A DNA stretch of 64,000 nucleotides from Salinicola acroporae (GCF_003206615.1 NZ_PZJW01000004.1:293081-357080); one strand, 5' to 3'; shown: positions 43,446-52,316, counted from the stretch's first letter. Notes: generated by a model not told the origin, from the sequence alone. Made by a program: numbers and translations.

Positions 43446-44027
43446 ATGAATCCTGCATCCCTGTTCATACTCGCTTTCGCCATGTCGACCGACGCCTTCG
43501 CCGCTTCGGTCGGTAAGGGAGCGGCTCTCCGGCGCACCCGGTTCCCCGAGGCACTGCGCATCGGTGCCATTTTCGGAACGGTCGAGGCCATTACGCCGGT
43601 CATCGGCTGGGCTATCGGCTTGGCCGCCACGCGGTTCGTGTCCGAATGGGACCACTGGATCGCCTTCGTGCTGTTGGGGGCGCTCGGTGCCCACATGATC
43701 TGGGAAGGGTTCAAGCCGGTCCCGGTCGAAGCGGACGACGGCAATGCGCCGGAGCGCAAATCGGGCTGGCTGCTGGCGCTCACGGCGCTGGCCACCAGCA
43801 TCGACGCCATGGCCGTCGGCGTGACGCTGGCCTTTACCGATGTGAACATCGTCGTGGCGGCGGCGGCGATCGGCCTGGCGACGATGCTCATGGTCACCGT
43901 CGGCATCATGCTGGGCCGCGCGATCGGATCGCTGATCGGCAAGCGGGCCGAAATCGTGGGGGGGCTGGTCCTGATCGGAATCGGTTTTACCGTGCTCTAC
44001 GAGCATCTGGTGGCTCGTGTCGCTTGA
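43446..44027 (+). CDS. mntP: Manganese efflux pump MntP
   Basis: 193-aa membrane protein with six helices arranged as two related halves; the conserved acidic motifs [14 protein letters not shown] in helix 1 and [12 protein letters not shown] in helix 4 form the Mn(II) site. The start at 43446 gives the standard N-terminus; a longer reading frame would run into the riboswitch. It exports Mn(II) and is controlled by the yybP-ykoY leader. Confidence 0.95.
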   Translation: MNPASLFILAFAMSTDAFAASVGKGAALRRTRFPEALRIGAIFGTVEAITPVIGWAIGLAATRFVSEWDHWIAFVLLGALGAHMIWEGFKPVPVEADDGNAPERKSGWLLALTALATSIDAMAVGVTLAFTDVNIVVAAAAIGLATMLMVTVGIMLGRAIGSLIGKRAEIVGGLVLIGIGFTVLYEHLVARVA

Positions 44028-44187
44028 AAGCGGGCCGACAACTGCCAGGGCCCGTTCCTATCCTCCGCGCGGCCACGACGAGCCGGTTTTTCCGTGGGGC
44101 CAGGCGCGAGCCGGTGGTTTCAAGCGCTTGGCCAAGGCCCTAAGCTGTGGCCCCTCATCCGTGAAGTCGAACGAACCTGGAGGTCAA

Positions 44188-44340
44188 ATGGCATCACACC
44201 CCATTCGGGATAACGCGCTAAAGGCGACGTTGCGCTCGCCCCGATTCCGACAGCAGCAACAGAAACCGAAGAAAGGCAAGGGCAGCTACTCCCGCAAAGG
44301 GCGGTCGCCCGAGGGAGGGCGCCATCGCCAAGCGGCCTGA
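44188..44340 (+). CDS. arfA: Alternative ribosome-rescue factor ArfA
   Basis: 50-aa basic protein matching ArfA: IRDNALKATLRSPRFRQ followed by KPKKGKGSYSRKGR, the segment that enters the mRNA channel of stalled ribosomes. ArfA recruits RF2 to release nonstop complexes. GGAGG lies 5-6 bases before the ATG. The C-terminus is shorter than in the full E. coli reading frame, close to the length of mature ArfA. A hairpin spans the stop codon, consistent with synthesis from truncated mRNA. Confidence 0.9.
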   Translation: MASHPIRDNALKATLRSPRFRQQQQKPKKGKGSYSRKGRSPEGGRHRQAA

Positions 44341-44358
44341 GACGATCTCCGGCCGCTT
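44330..44358 (+). other. Hairpin across the arfA stop codon
   Basis: AAGCGGCC (44330-44337) and GGCCGCTT (44351-44358) form an 8-bp stem around a 13-nt loop that contains the TGA. In E. coli a hairpin in arfA is cut by RNase III or ends transcription, so that ArfA is made from nonstop mRNA and destroyed by tmRNA tagging unless trans-translation fails. The same control is likely here. Confidence 0.6.
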
Positions 44359-44494
44359 CGCCATGGTGCTTTCCTCCCGTTTTCCCCTAACAACATCTCC
44401 CGGTCACCCACCTTCGGCTCGCATCGCGCCCTGGATCGCCACGCTTTCCATGGCGGCGTCTATGCTGAGACAGCGATCCTCTCCGGGAGTCTCC

Positions 44495-45112
44495 ATGTCG
44501 ACCTCATCTTCGCTCTGGCACGCCTCGCTCGCCGATTTCCAGCACGCTGTCGAAACGCGGTCCACGCCGGGTTGCGGTACTGCCGCGGCGTTGAACGGCT
44601 GCCTGGGCCTGGCGCTGATCCTCAAGGGCTTGCGATTGCACCGGGGGGAATCCTCCGAACCCGATCGTCATCGCCGTCGTCTGATAGCCGAAGGAGACGC
44701 GTTGCAGCAGGCACTGGCCGAGGCCGTCGACGATGACGCCGCGGCATTCGACGACTATCTGCAGGCGCAACGGCGATCGAACGATGATGCCGCCGAATCG
44801 GATCCGTGCGATTCGGCCCTTGATGAGGCTCGCGAGGCCTCGATCCGGATTCCGCTGGCCGCCGCCGAGCGATGCCGGGAGGGGTTGGTGCTGGCGCTCG
44901 AGGCGCTGCCGCTGACCTCGTCGGCGATGCGCAGCGACACGCTGGCCGGCGCCACCATGCTCGGCGCGGCACTGGAGGCGTTGGTGATCGGGGCCGAAGC
45001 CAATCTCGAAGCGCTTCCCGTTCCCGCCACGCGACAGGCCATGAAGGCGCGTTGCGAGGCGCTTCGCGGAGAGGCGGAGGAGCTCCGCCGGCGACTCGGC
45101 AGCGATGGTTGA
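44495..45112 (+). CDS. Cyclodeaminase/cyclohydrolase (FTCD_C) family protein
   Basis: 205-aa all-helical protein. The N-terminal LADFQHAVETRSTPGCGTAAALNGCLGLALILKGLRLH carries the 'S/T-PGGG-(S)AA' type loop of the formiminotransferase-cyclodeaminase C-terminal domain, here TPGCGTAAA. Family members act in histidine or serine-cycle one-carbon metabolism, but no folate gene is adjacent, so the substrate is open. The ATG at 44495 follows CGGGAG. Confidence 0.75.
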   Translation: MSTSSSLWHASLADFQHAVETRSTPGCGTAAALNGCLGLALILKGLRLHRGESSEPDRHRRRLIAEGDALQQALAEAVDDDAAAFDDYLQAQRRSNDDAAESDPCDSALDEAREASIRIPLAAAERCREGLVLALEALPLTSSAMRSDTLAGATMLGAALEALVIGAEANLEALPVPATRQAMKARCEALRGEAEELRRRLGSDG

Positions 45113-45133
45113 CGTCGCGACGCCGACAGCGGG

Positions 45134-45742
45134 TCAGCCCGTGACCAGGAGGCTCCACCACGCCACTGTCAGCAGCAGCACTGCCAGGGCGCGATTGAAC
45201 CATTGCCACTGATGCGGATGCCGGAACAGCGTGGCGACACCGCTGCCTACCAGCCCCCACAGCGCCAGGCAGGGCAGGGCCACGACACCGAACGTCAGGG
45301 CCAATAGACCGATATCCAGTGCGCGGGAGGCCGGGTCGGCGAAGACACCGACGACCGACAGCGCCATCATCCAGGTCTTGGGATTGACCAACTGCAAGCC
45401 GGCGGCCTGGCGCGCCCCGAAGGCCGGCGCGACGGATATCTCGTTTCCAGCCTCGACTTCCGGTGGCGGGCTGCGAAAGAGCCGCCATGCCAGCCAGCTC
45501 AGCCAGGCCACGCCGATCGCCGCCATCAGTCGACGTACGAGGGGATAGGCGAGCAGCGCCTGTGATAGCCCCAGGCCCACCGCCAGCACGATCGCCGCCG
45601 CCGCCACGCTGGCGCCGAAAACGGCGGGGAGGGCACTTTTCCAGCCCCGGCGCGAACCCTGCGCGAGTATCAGCAGGTTGGTCGGCCCCGGCGTGATCGA
45701 GGCGACGAAGGCGAACAGGGTGAATGGTAACCAGGCGGACAT
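45134..45742 (-). CDS. LysE-family amino-acid exporter
   Basis: 202-aa inner-membrane protein with about six helices and the family motif FVASITPGPTNLLILAQG near the N-terminus, as well as GLQLVNPKTWMMALSV in the middle. It exports an amino acid such as lysine, threonine or homoserine. GGAG six bases upstream supports the ATG at 45742. An AraC regulator gene lies directly upstream in the same direction. Confidence 0.9.
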   Translation of the reverse strand: MSAWLPFTLFAFVASITPGPTNLLILAQGSRRGWKSALPAVFGASVAAAAIVLAVGLGLSQALLAYPLVRRLMAAIGVAWLSWLAWRLFRSPPPEVEAGNEISVAPAFGARQAAGLQLVNPKTWMMALSVVGVFADPASRALDIGLLALTFGVVALPCLALWGLVGSGVATLFRHPHQWQWFNRALAVLLLTVAWWSLLVTG

Positions 45743-45878
45743 GATCGACTCCGGAAATAGCATGGAGTCGCAACTATTGCGCCGTTGTCACCCAGGGTCT
45801 GGAAGGTTTGAGCAGTCGCGCCCCAGACTTGCCCCGAGGCCGCTTCGACAGCGCCCCGCGCCGAAGCCTCAATCCGAT

Positions 45879-46712
45879 TCAACCGCCCCGGACGCAGCGC
45901 TGGCGATAGCTCGCCGGCGTCAGGCCATAGGCGCGCCGGAACCAGCGCCCCAGGTGGCTCTGATCGGCAAAGCCGAGCTGGCTGGCAACCGAGGCGGGGG
46001 ATTCGCCGGCTGCGAGCTGCTGGCGGGCGAGGCTCAGACGCAACTGCACCAGATAGGCATGAGGTGCCAGACCGAAGGCCGACTTGAAGGCGCGGGTCAG
46101 CCGAAAGCGATCGACGCCGCACTGCTCGGCCAGCGTCTGCAGGCCGATATCCTCGGCATAGTTCGCATGCAGCAGTTCCTGCGCTTGCCGGGCGGCACGC
46201 GGCAGGCGCGGGTCTGTCAACGGCCGTCGGCGCCAGCCCAGGTGCGGCACAAGGCCCTGGAGCAGGGCGTCGAGAGCATCGTCGCGTTCGAGCCGCGACG
46301 TCGACTGACGCAGGGTCGTGAAGGCGCGGGCGATGCTCGCGATCAATGGGGTGTCGTCGACCAGGGTCGAGGCGAAGCCCGGTTCGCCGGCAACGGAGCC
46401 GGCGGTCGCGAACTGGCGCAGCTCACGCTGCAGCCAGCCGGGATCGAGGTAGAGCATGGCGTAGGTGAAACCGCCCTCGGCCGGGGCATGGCCGTCGTGG
46501 ATCTCGCCGGGCTCGACGAAGAACAGGTGGCCGGGTGTGCTGTCGTGACGAACGCGGCGGCAGTGGAACTGCTGCACGCCCTGCTCGGTGAAGCCGACCA
46601 GATAACTGTCGTGCCAATGGGGATCGTAGGCGTGCCCCTCGAAGTGGGCACGGATCGTCTCGATGCCGGTATCGCGGTCCTGTCGCAGATCGATCCAGTT
46701 CGTCGATGTCAT
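45879..46712 (-). CDS. AraC-family regulator with cupin sensor domain
   Basis: 277-aa protein: N-terminal cupin-like AraC_binding domain (HWHDSYLVGFTEQGVQQFHCRR, FFVEPGEIHDGHA, about residues 20-110) and C-terminal double helix-turn-helix (about 175-275, DIGLQTLAEQCGVDRFRLTRAFKSAFG and VASQLGFADQSHLGRWFRRAYGLTPASYR). GGGAGG precedes the ATG at 46712. This type commonly controls a neighbouring LysE exporter, which follows 136 bp downstream. Confidence 0.9.
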   Translation of the reverse strand: MTSTNWIDLRQDRDTGIETIRAHFEGHAYDPHWHDSYLVGFTEQGVQQFHCRRVRHDSTPGHLFFVEPGEIHDGHAPAEGGFTYAMLYLDPGWLQRELRQFATAGSVAGEPGFASTLVDDTPLIASIARAFTTLRQSTSRLERDDALDALLQGLVPHLGWRRRPLTDPRLPRAARQAQELLHANYAEDIGLQTLAEQCGVDRFRLTRAFKSAFGLAPHAYLVQLRLSLARQQLAAGESPASVASQLGFADQSHLGRWFRRAYGLTPASYRQRCVRGG

Positions 46713-46838
46713 GCAGCCTCCCGTCCGGCTGTCCATCGATGCGCTACGCCGGTTCGATCCTGGCAGCATGCCAGAAAGCGACGCCGGGGTCTGGAACGTT
46801 CGTGCAGTCCAGGCCTCGCCGCAGGAACGCTGGGGCCT

Positions 46839-47732
46839 TCAATCCGGCACCGGCGCCTCGAAGGTGTCGCGGCGCCGGATCGTCAGCGTGGTGCCGATCG
46901 AGGCGGCAATCACCAGTCCGATCGCCAACCACTGCAGCGTACCCAACAGCTGGCCCAGGAACAGCAGGCCGGAGAGCGCGCCCACTGCGGGCTCGAGACT
47001 CATCAGGGTGCCGAAGGTCTGGGTCGGCAGCCGTGGCATGGCGATCATCTCCAGCGTGTAGGGCAGCGCGGTGGAGAGTATCGCCACCGCCAGTGCGTAC
47101 GGCAGCACCTCCGGCGCGAAGATGGCCGTACCCGCGTCGAGCAACCCCACCGGGGCGATGACCACCGCGGCGATGGTGATACCGAGGGTGGCGCTCTGGG
47201 CGCCATTGATCGCCCCCGCTTTCTGCCCGAACAGGATATAGAGTGCCCAGCAGACGCCGGCGCCGAGGGCGCAGGCCGCGCCGTAGGGATCGATCGGGCC
47301 GCTGCCGCCATCACCCAGCAGCAGCAGGCAGATCAGACCGAGTACCGCGAGGGCCACCCAGAGTAGATCCAGCCAGCGCCGCGACGAGAGCATCGCCACC
47401 GCCAGCGGCCCGGTGAACTCCAGCGCCACCGCGATACCTAGCGGCACGGTCCGCAAGGCCTGGTAGAAGAGGAGGTTCATGACGCCCAGCGAGACGCCGT
47501 AGATGAGCGTCGATTTCCAGGCGCGACGGCTCAGCGGCCGACGCCAGGGTCGCATGACGAGCAGCAGCAGCAGGGCGGCGAGGATCAGGCGAATCGAGGT
47601 GGTGCCGGTGGCGCCGATGACCGGGAACAGCGACTGGGCGACGGAGGCGCCGCTCTGGATCGAGCACATTGCCACGATCAGCATGGCCACCGGCCAGACT
47701 CTGGCGAAGAATTCGCGCATGGCGACTGACAT
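46839..47732 (-). CDS. rhtA: Threonine/homoserine exporter RhtA (EamA family)
   Basis: 297-aa ten-helix DMT transporter. The match to E. coli RhtA is close along its length: AMCSIQSGASVAQSLFP, GVSLGVMNLLFYQALRTVPLG, IAVALEFTGPLAVAMLSSRR, ALGAGVCWALYILFGQKAGA and AVAILSTALPYTLEMIAMPR. It exports threonine, homoserine and some other amino acids. GGGAGG supports the ATG at 47732. It is divergent from an XRE-cupin regulator. Confidence 0.93.
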   Translation of the reverse strand: MSVAMREFFARVWPVAMLIVAMCSIQSGASVAQSLFPVIGATGTTSIRLILAALLLLLVMRPWRRPLSRRAWKSTLIYGVSLGVMNLLFYQALRTVPLGIAVALEFTGPLAVAMLSSRRWLDLLWVALAVLGLICLLLLGDGGSGPIDPYGAACALGAGVCWALYILFGQKAGAINGAQSATLGITIAAVVIAPVGLLDAGTAIFAPEVLPYALAVAILSTALPYTLEMIAMPRLPTQTFGTLMSLEPAVGALSGLLFLGQLLGTLQWLAIGLVIAASIGTTLTIRRRDTFEAPVPD

Positions 47733-47829
47733 GACACCTCCCGAGGTCTGCGGCATGATGACTCGCCAAAACGTGACCGCTTGCCGCCTTGGCGGTGAGC
47801 GGCAATGGACGAGATTCGCGATTGTACGG

Positions 47830-48402
47830 ATGGGCAATATATTGCACAACTCTAACGAGCGCCCCGACGTACTGGTGCATGTCGCCGCCAATGTCAGGCG
47901 CCTGCGGCAGGCGGTATCTTTGAGCCAGCAGGCGCTGGCCGAGCGGTCAGGTGTCAGCCGGCGCATGCTGGTCAATATCGAAAAGGGCGACGTCAACGTC
48001 AGTCTGAGCACGCTGGATCGATTGGCCGAAGCGCTGGGCGTGCTGTTCTACGCGCTGGTCCAGCCGCCGGACAGCGAAGACTCCGCACGCATCGACGAGG
48101 TGGCCTGGGTCGGCCGCTCGCCAGAGAGCCGGGCGCGGCTGCTGGCGAGCAAGCCGGCCCGCCAGGAGGTCGAGCTTTGGTCCTGGTCGCTCGAACCGGG
48201 GGATATCTACGAATCGGTGGCCGACGACAACGGCTGGCATGAGATGCTGGTCGTGATCGAAGGGGCGCTGACGCTCGAGCTGGCAACGGGTGACGTCGTC
48301 ATCCAAGCCGGCGACTTCCATGTCTATCCGAGTAACCAGCCCTATCGCTATCGCAACGATGGGACTGGCCGACTGCGCTTCATTCGCAACGTGGTGCATT
48401 GA
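47830..48402 (+). CDS. XRE-family regulator with C-terminal cupin
   Basis: 190-aa protein with an N-terminal helix-turn-helix (VRRLRQAVSLSQQALAERSGVSRRMLVNIEKG, about residues 22-53) and a C-terminal cupin (about 110-188, WHEMLVVIEGALTLELATGDVVIQAGDFHVYPSNQPYRYRN). Such regulators often control amino-acid exporters; rhtA is divergent, 98 bp away. A perfect 12-bp palindrome lies over the first codons, suggesting autorepression. Confidence 0.88.
   Translation: MGNILHNSNERPDVLVHVAANVRRLRQAVSLSQQALAERSGVSRRMLVNIEKGDVNVSLSTLDRLAEALGVLFYALVQPPDSEDSARIDEVAWVGRSPESRARLLASKPARQEVELWSWSLEPGDIYESVADDNGWHEMLVVIEGALTLELATGDVVIQAGDFHVYPSNQPYRYRNDGTGRLRFIRNVVH
47834..47845. promoter_or_regulatory. 12-bp palindrome over the start of the XRE-cupin gene
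   Basis: GCAATATATTGC is a perfect palindrome overlapping codons 2-6. Its place at the divergent rhtA/XRE region makes it a candidate operator. Confidence 0.4.
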
Positions 48403-48441
48403 CCCCGCAGCGTACTCGGAGCCAGGCCCGGTAGCGCCCGG

Positions 48442-48918
48442 TCACAGTCCCGCCTTGTCCAGTCCGAACGCCTTGTCGGCGGAGCCGGGGATCGCCTGAA
48501 ACGCGACGCTGAGTCGATTCCAGCCGTTGATGGCGACGATCAGGAAGGTCAGATCCGAGAGCTCCGCCTCGGAGAAGTGGCTGCGCACGTTGTCGTAGGC
48601 GCCATCATCGACCCCGTGCTCGGGCAGCCGAGTCAACGTTTCCGTCCAGGCAAGGGCAGCACGTTCGCGCGTGGTGAATAGTGTCGATTCTCGCCAGATA
48701 GCGACATGGTGAAGTCGCAGCTCGCGTTCGCCGTCGATTTTCGCCTCCTTGACGTGCATGTCGACGCAGAAGGCGCAGCCGTTGAGCTGAGACGCTCGCA
48801 GCGTCACCAGGTGCTTGATCTCCTTGATCACGTCGCTCTGCGACAGTGCCATGCTGAAATCGAGGTACTGCTGCGCGGCCTTGGGAGAGGTCTGGTGGTA
48901 ATTCACGCGGGCTTGCAT
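48442..48918 (-). CDS. AhpD-like alkylhydroperoxidase (carboxymuconolactone-decarboxylase fold)
   Basis: 158-aa helical protein with the AhpD catalytic motif CAFCVDMH (Cys48, Cys51, His55). It probably reduces organic peroxides with a thiol donor. The family also includes uncharacterised YnjA-like proteins. AGGTGA precedes the ATG at 48918. It is convergent with the XRE-cupin gene, 39 bp apart. Confidence 0.88.
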   Translation of the reverse strand: MQARVNYHQTSPKAAQQYLDFSMALSQSDVIKEIKHLVTLRASQLNGCAFCVDMHVKEAKIDGERELRLHHVAIWRESTLFTTRERAALAWTETLTRLPEHGVDDGAYDNVRSHFSEAELSDLTFLIVAINGWNRLSVAFQAIPGSADKAFGLDKAGL

Positions 48919-49055
48919 GTCGTTCACCTGTCTGGGTAGTGGATGATGGGAAGATGCGAACCAGATACCGGGACAGGATGGGATATAGGTGGGAGGTCGC
49001 ACAGAGCCAAGATCTGCGATGATTTCTAGGCCATGGCAAGAGGCCCCACGCCGCA

Positions 49056-49691
49056 TCACCCCATGAGCGCGGCCAGCCGGGCGGCCAGCGCGTCGGCGTG
49101 GGCGGCATCGATGACGTTGGTGAAGCTCAGCAACAGCCCGGACTGGCGTGCCGAGCTCAGATACCAGGCGGACAGTGCATGCCCACCCAGCCCGGCGCTG
49201 GCGGCCCGATTCGCGAGTGCCACGTCGTCGACGCCGTCGGGAAGACGGGCCAGCAGATGCATCCCGCCGGCTTGTAGATCGAGCTGAATCCGGTTGCCCA
49301 GATGATGCGCGAGCGCCTGGCGAAGATTTTCACGACGCTCTTTGTAGAGCGCCCGCATCCGCTTGAGGTGGCGGGCGAAATGGCCTTCGTCGATGAAATC
49401 CGCGACCACCGCCTGAGTCAGCGTCGGGCAGCCATGGCCCAGGCCCCGCATGACGTGCCGGAAGGTCGCGACCTGGACGCGGGGGACCACCAGATAGGCC
49501 AGTTTGATAGCGGGAAACAGCACCTTGCTGAACGTGCCGGTGTAGAGCACGCGTTCGTCGCCATCGAGACTCTTCAATGCCGGTACGGGTTGGCCGCGAT
49601 AGCGGTACTCACTGTCGTAGTCATCCTCGATGATCCAGGCCTCTTGCCGCTTCGCCCACGCCAGCAACGCCTGGCGACGCGCCAGCGTCAT
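49056..49691 (-). pseudogene. C-terminal remnant of a MocR/PdxR-type regulator
   Basis: 211 codons encode the second half of a fold-type I aminotransferase domain: IIEDDYDSEYRYRGQPVPAL, YTGTFSKVLFPAIKLAYLVVP (with the PLP lysine) and the C-terminal small domain. MocR proteins are about 470 aa with an N-terminal GntR helix-turn-helix; here everything before the TMTLARRQALLAWA segment is missing and the sequence runs into an AzoR-like fragment on the other strand. The remaining frame is intact, suggesting a recent loss. Confidence 0.75.
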
Positions 49692-49890
49692 CGTCAGCTC
49701 CGGTGGCTTTCACCGCGCCGGAGAGTCGAAACAGCCCAATTTCCTCACCCCGCATCTCGAAGCCGTGCTGAGTACGCTAGGCATTCGCGCGCCGGAATTC
49801 GTGTATCTGGAAGGGCTGGTCGGCCGACGCGCCACTCCCGAGGCGATGATCGCAGAGGCGGTTGCCGCGCTGGGCGATGCCTGGTACTGA
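49692..49890 (+). pseudogene. C-terminal remnant of an AzoR-like FMN-dependent NADH-azoreductase
   Basis: About 66 codons encode VIVSSGGFHRAG, then TPHLEAVLSTLGIRAPEFVYLEGLVG and a final helix, matching the end of AzoR (SSRGG..., D/TPYL..FLGFIGI..V.FV.AEG). The N-terminal flavodoxin-like part is absent. The open frame extends upstream only through antisense MocR sequence, so no functional start remains. The join with the MocR fragment is within about 49685-49705. Confidence 0.6.
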
Positions 49891-49955
49891 CGGCGGCCGA
49901 TCCCTTCGAACAGCCCATCATCACGTCGACGGGCAGATCCCCGGCGCATTCGGCA

Positions 49956-50543
49956 TCAAGGACCGCACTGCCACTCGCCTTCCAGCGTGCGCTGGGCGCC
50001 GTCGGCGCGGTCGTAGGTCAGCGTTGCCGGCCGAGCGGGCGACTCGCCACCACCGCTGGGTTCGCCGGTCACCTCGATATGGAGGGTCTTGCCCTTGCCC
50101 TCGAAAGTCGGGTTGCCGGTCATGCCGTCGAACCCGCCTGGTGCCGAGACCCGCTCCACGTAGCCGGAGACCTTGACCACCCCTTGCGCCGCCGATGACG
50201 AGTCGACATTACCCTTCGCGACCAGCAGCGGCGAGGCTTGCGCGGTCGAGAACTGGCAGCCCAGCTCGCCCGAGAAGTTGGCCTCGTCGATATCCGACGC
50301 TGTCAGCGCATCGAGGGTGATCTGGGAACCATCCCCGCCCTGGGTTGCGCCACCCGCGTCCGACGGCCGCTCGGCGGTGGCCTGTGCCGGTTCCTGAGTC
50401 GTTGCTTGTGGCGTCGATGACGCCTGGCCGCCGGCGGCGTCGTCCGCGTCCGAAGACGAATCCGAACAACCGGCCAGCGTCAGTGTCAGCAGGCCGGCCG
50501 CAACGATACCGATTCGACAGCCCTTCTTCCGGGTGAACTCCAT
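49956..50543 (-). CDS. Hypothetical lipoprotein
   Basis: 195-aa protein with a lipoprotein signal ending LTLAGC (Cys about residue 26), a Ser/Ala/Gln/Thr-rich linker (to about residue 75) and a C-terminal beta-rich domain containing ANFSGELGCQFST and LEGEWQCGP, with two conserved-looking cysteines that could pair. AGGAG precedes the ATG. No family recognised; it stands alone. Confidence 0.75.
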   Translation of the reverse strand: MEFTRKKGCRIGIVAAGLLTLTLAGCSDSSSDADDAAGGQASSTPQATTQEPAQATAERPSDAGGATQGGDGSQITLDALTASDIDEANFSGELGCQFSTAQASPLLVAKGNVDSSSAAQGVVKVSGYVERVSAPGGFDGMTGNPTFEGKGKTLHIEVTGEPSGGGESPARPATLTYDRADGAQRTLEGEWQCGP

Positions 50544-50718
50544 GTTTTCTCCTGAAACAGCGATGGGGACTCACGATTACCACGCCTGAACTCTAGCGCG
50601 AGTCGTGAGTCGATGGTTAATGGAAAGGCCGGTTGAGACTTGTCTTCGGGATATGTCGTTAGCGACCGGCTCGGGTGGAGGGGATGGCGCTAGACAGTCT
50701 CGTAAGTCGACCGAGCGC

Positions 50719-51510
50719 TCACTCCACCCCCAGATAGATCATCAGGCAGGCGCCGGGCAGGTCGGGAATCCGCAGCGGCAGGTAGTCGAACTCGCGGTCG
50801 GTGCCGTCGGGCATTCGCATCGCCTTGCGGCCGCTGCCGAGTTCGAGCACGCCCTGCTCGGCCCAGAGTTCGCGGAAAGTGTCGCTCGCCTCGAGCAGGT
50901 CGTCGATCAGTTGGCGCATGCGCGGGTCGTCGGCGTAGCGGGTGGCCTGGCTGCGAAAGATCGACACCAGGGTGCGCGCGGATTTCAGCCAGTCGGCCTG
51001 ATGCGTCTCCACGCGTTTCTGGGTGAATATCCAACACAGCTTGTTGCGTGGATGCTTGTCGCCGGGGCGCTCGATGCTGAACAGCGCGGCGGCCGCATCA
51101 TTCCACGCGACCACTTCCCAGTAGGCGTCCATGACGTAGGCCGGTTCCGGTTCGAGACGATCGAGCAGGCGCTGCAGGATCGGATTGACCGTCGATTCGC
51201 CGTCGATGGCGCGCGGCGGTGCCGGGCGTCCGGCCAGCGCGTAGAGATGTTCGCGCTCGGTTTCGTTCATCATCAGCGCACGTGCCAGGCAGGCCAGGGC
51301 CCGATCGGAGGGTTGCACATCGCGGCCTTGCTCCAGGGCGGTATACCAGGCCGAACCCATGCTGGCGCGGCTGGCCACTTCCTCGCGGCGCAGGCCTGGC
51401 GTACGCCGACGGCGACCCGGCGGCAGACCGGCCATCTCGGGCGTGATGTCGGCGCGTTTGGCACGCAGGAACTCGCCCAGCGAGGGCGAAAGGGAATCGA
51501 ATGCGCTCAT
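50719..51510 (-). CDS. XRE regulator with MmyB-like ligand-binding domain
   Basis: 263-aa regulator: N-terminal helix-turn-helix (LGEFLRAKRADITP, RRRTPGLRREEVASRASMGSAWYTALEQGRDVQPS, about residues 10-68) and the MmyB/MLTR ligand-binding domain (about 95-260, PAYVMDAYWEVVAWNDAAAALF, NKLCWIFT, RYADDPRMRQLIDDLLEAS). Such regulators usually face and control an SDR oxidoreductase gene; a degenerate SDR-like gene is divergent here. Confidence 0.9.
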   Translation of the reverse strand: MSAFDSLSPSLGEFLRAKRADITPEMAGLPPGRRRRTPGLRREEVASRASMGSAWYTALEQGRDVQPSDRALACLARALMMNETEREHLYALAGRPAPPRAIDGESTVNPILQRLLDRLEPEPAYVMDAYWEVVAWNDAAAALFSIERPGDKHPRNKLCWIFTQKRVETHQADWLKSARTLVSIFRSQATRYADDPRMRQLIDDLLEASDTFRELWAEQGVLELGSGRKAMRMPDGTDREFDYLPLRIPDLPGACLMIYLGVE

Positions 51511-51541
51511 GGGGTGATGGCCGAGCCTGAGGTTTTCAAAC

Positions 51542-51571
51542 GTAGGATAAAGTCGCGGATTTTGTAGGATA
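51542..51571. promoter_or_regulatory. Direct repeats GTAGGATA between the XRE and SDR-like genes
   Basis: GTAGGATA occurs at 51542-51549 and 51564-51571, 22 bp apart (about two helical turns), in the short divergent promoter region. This is a plausible operator for the XRE regulator. Confidence 0.45.
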
Positions 51572-51638
51572 GCGGAGAATACTAGGGTTGCCGACAGCGG
51601 CGTCAACCGACGCCTTCGTGGCTGACCGGAGAGAGTGG

Positions 51639-52184
51639 ATGGAACCCGATTCACGTATCACGCTGGGTCTCGGGCTCGACGATAGCGAACTCGGGGCCTT
51701 GCTGGCATCGGGTTGGGCCGATGCCACGCTGTTGCTGGACGAGTCGACCGCTTCCGCCGGACCTTCGTCCCAGCCCGGTCCGAACGCGGCGGTTGGCGAA
51801 GTGGTCGGTCTGCCCTTGTCGATCGGCGATGCCGGTGCGCTGCAGCGGGCGGCAGCCTGGATCGACGATCGATACGGGCGGCTGGATGTCCTCGCCATTG
51901 GCACGGTCGAATGTCTCGCCGAGCCCGACCGTCGCTGTCCTTGGGCAAGACGGACCTCACCCTATCGCTTTGCCACCCTGGGGCCGGTTCTCGCCTTCCT
52001 GCCACTGCTCGCCCGAGCGCGCGCGGCCCGCGTCGTCCGCTTTCCCTCCTTCGATGCGATCGGCGGCGAGGCGCTATCCGATCTGCTGCAGGGCACGGCG
52101 ATTCGGCTGGAGACCCTGCCATTGCCCATGAGCTCCCCGATCTCCGACCCGGGGGGCCGACAAGGCGCAGTCGGCATCGTCTGA
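51639..52184 (+). CDS. Degenerate SDR-like protein without the catalytic motif
   Basis: 181-aa protein whose layout recalls a short-chain dehydrogenase: a Gly-rich start (LGLGLDDSELGALLASGWADATLLLDE), VGLPLSIGDAGALQRAAAWIDDRYGRLDVL in the place of the 'LDVTD...YGRLDVLVNNAG' region, then ARVVRFPSFDAIGG for the 'RIVN.SS' strand. TGxxxGIG, NNAG and YxxxK are all absent and it is about 60 residues short. It may be a decayed or repurposed SDR. GGAGAG precedes the ATG. Confidence 0.55.
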   Translation: MEPDSRITLGLGLDDSELGALLASGWADATLLLDESTASAGPSSQPGPNAAVGEVVGLPLSIGDAGALQRAAAWIDDRYGRLDVLAIGTVECLAEPDRRCPWARRTSPYRFATLGPVLAFLPLLARARAARVVRFPSFDAIGGEALSDLLQGTAIRLETLPLPMSSPISDPGGRQGAVGIV

Positions 52185-52316
52185 CCGGGCCGCCACGAAA
52201 GAGTGATCTTGCCAGACCGGGAAGCGAGCTACGCTCGATAAACACCCGCGATCCGCACGTAGCAACGACCTGACGACAATCCGATAACGATACACAACCG
52301 TGACTCGAGGCTCGAT

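Noticed and set aside
45678..47366. A 562-codon + strand frame across the AraC and rhtA genes
   Set aside because: It is antisense to two clearly identified genes and the composition is shadow-like.
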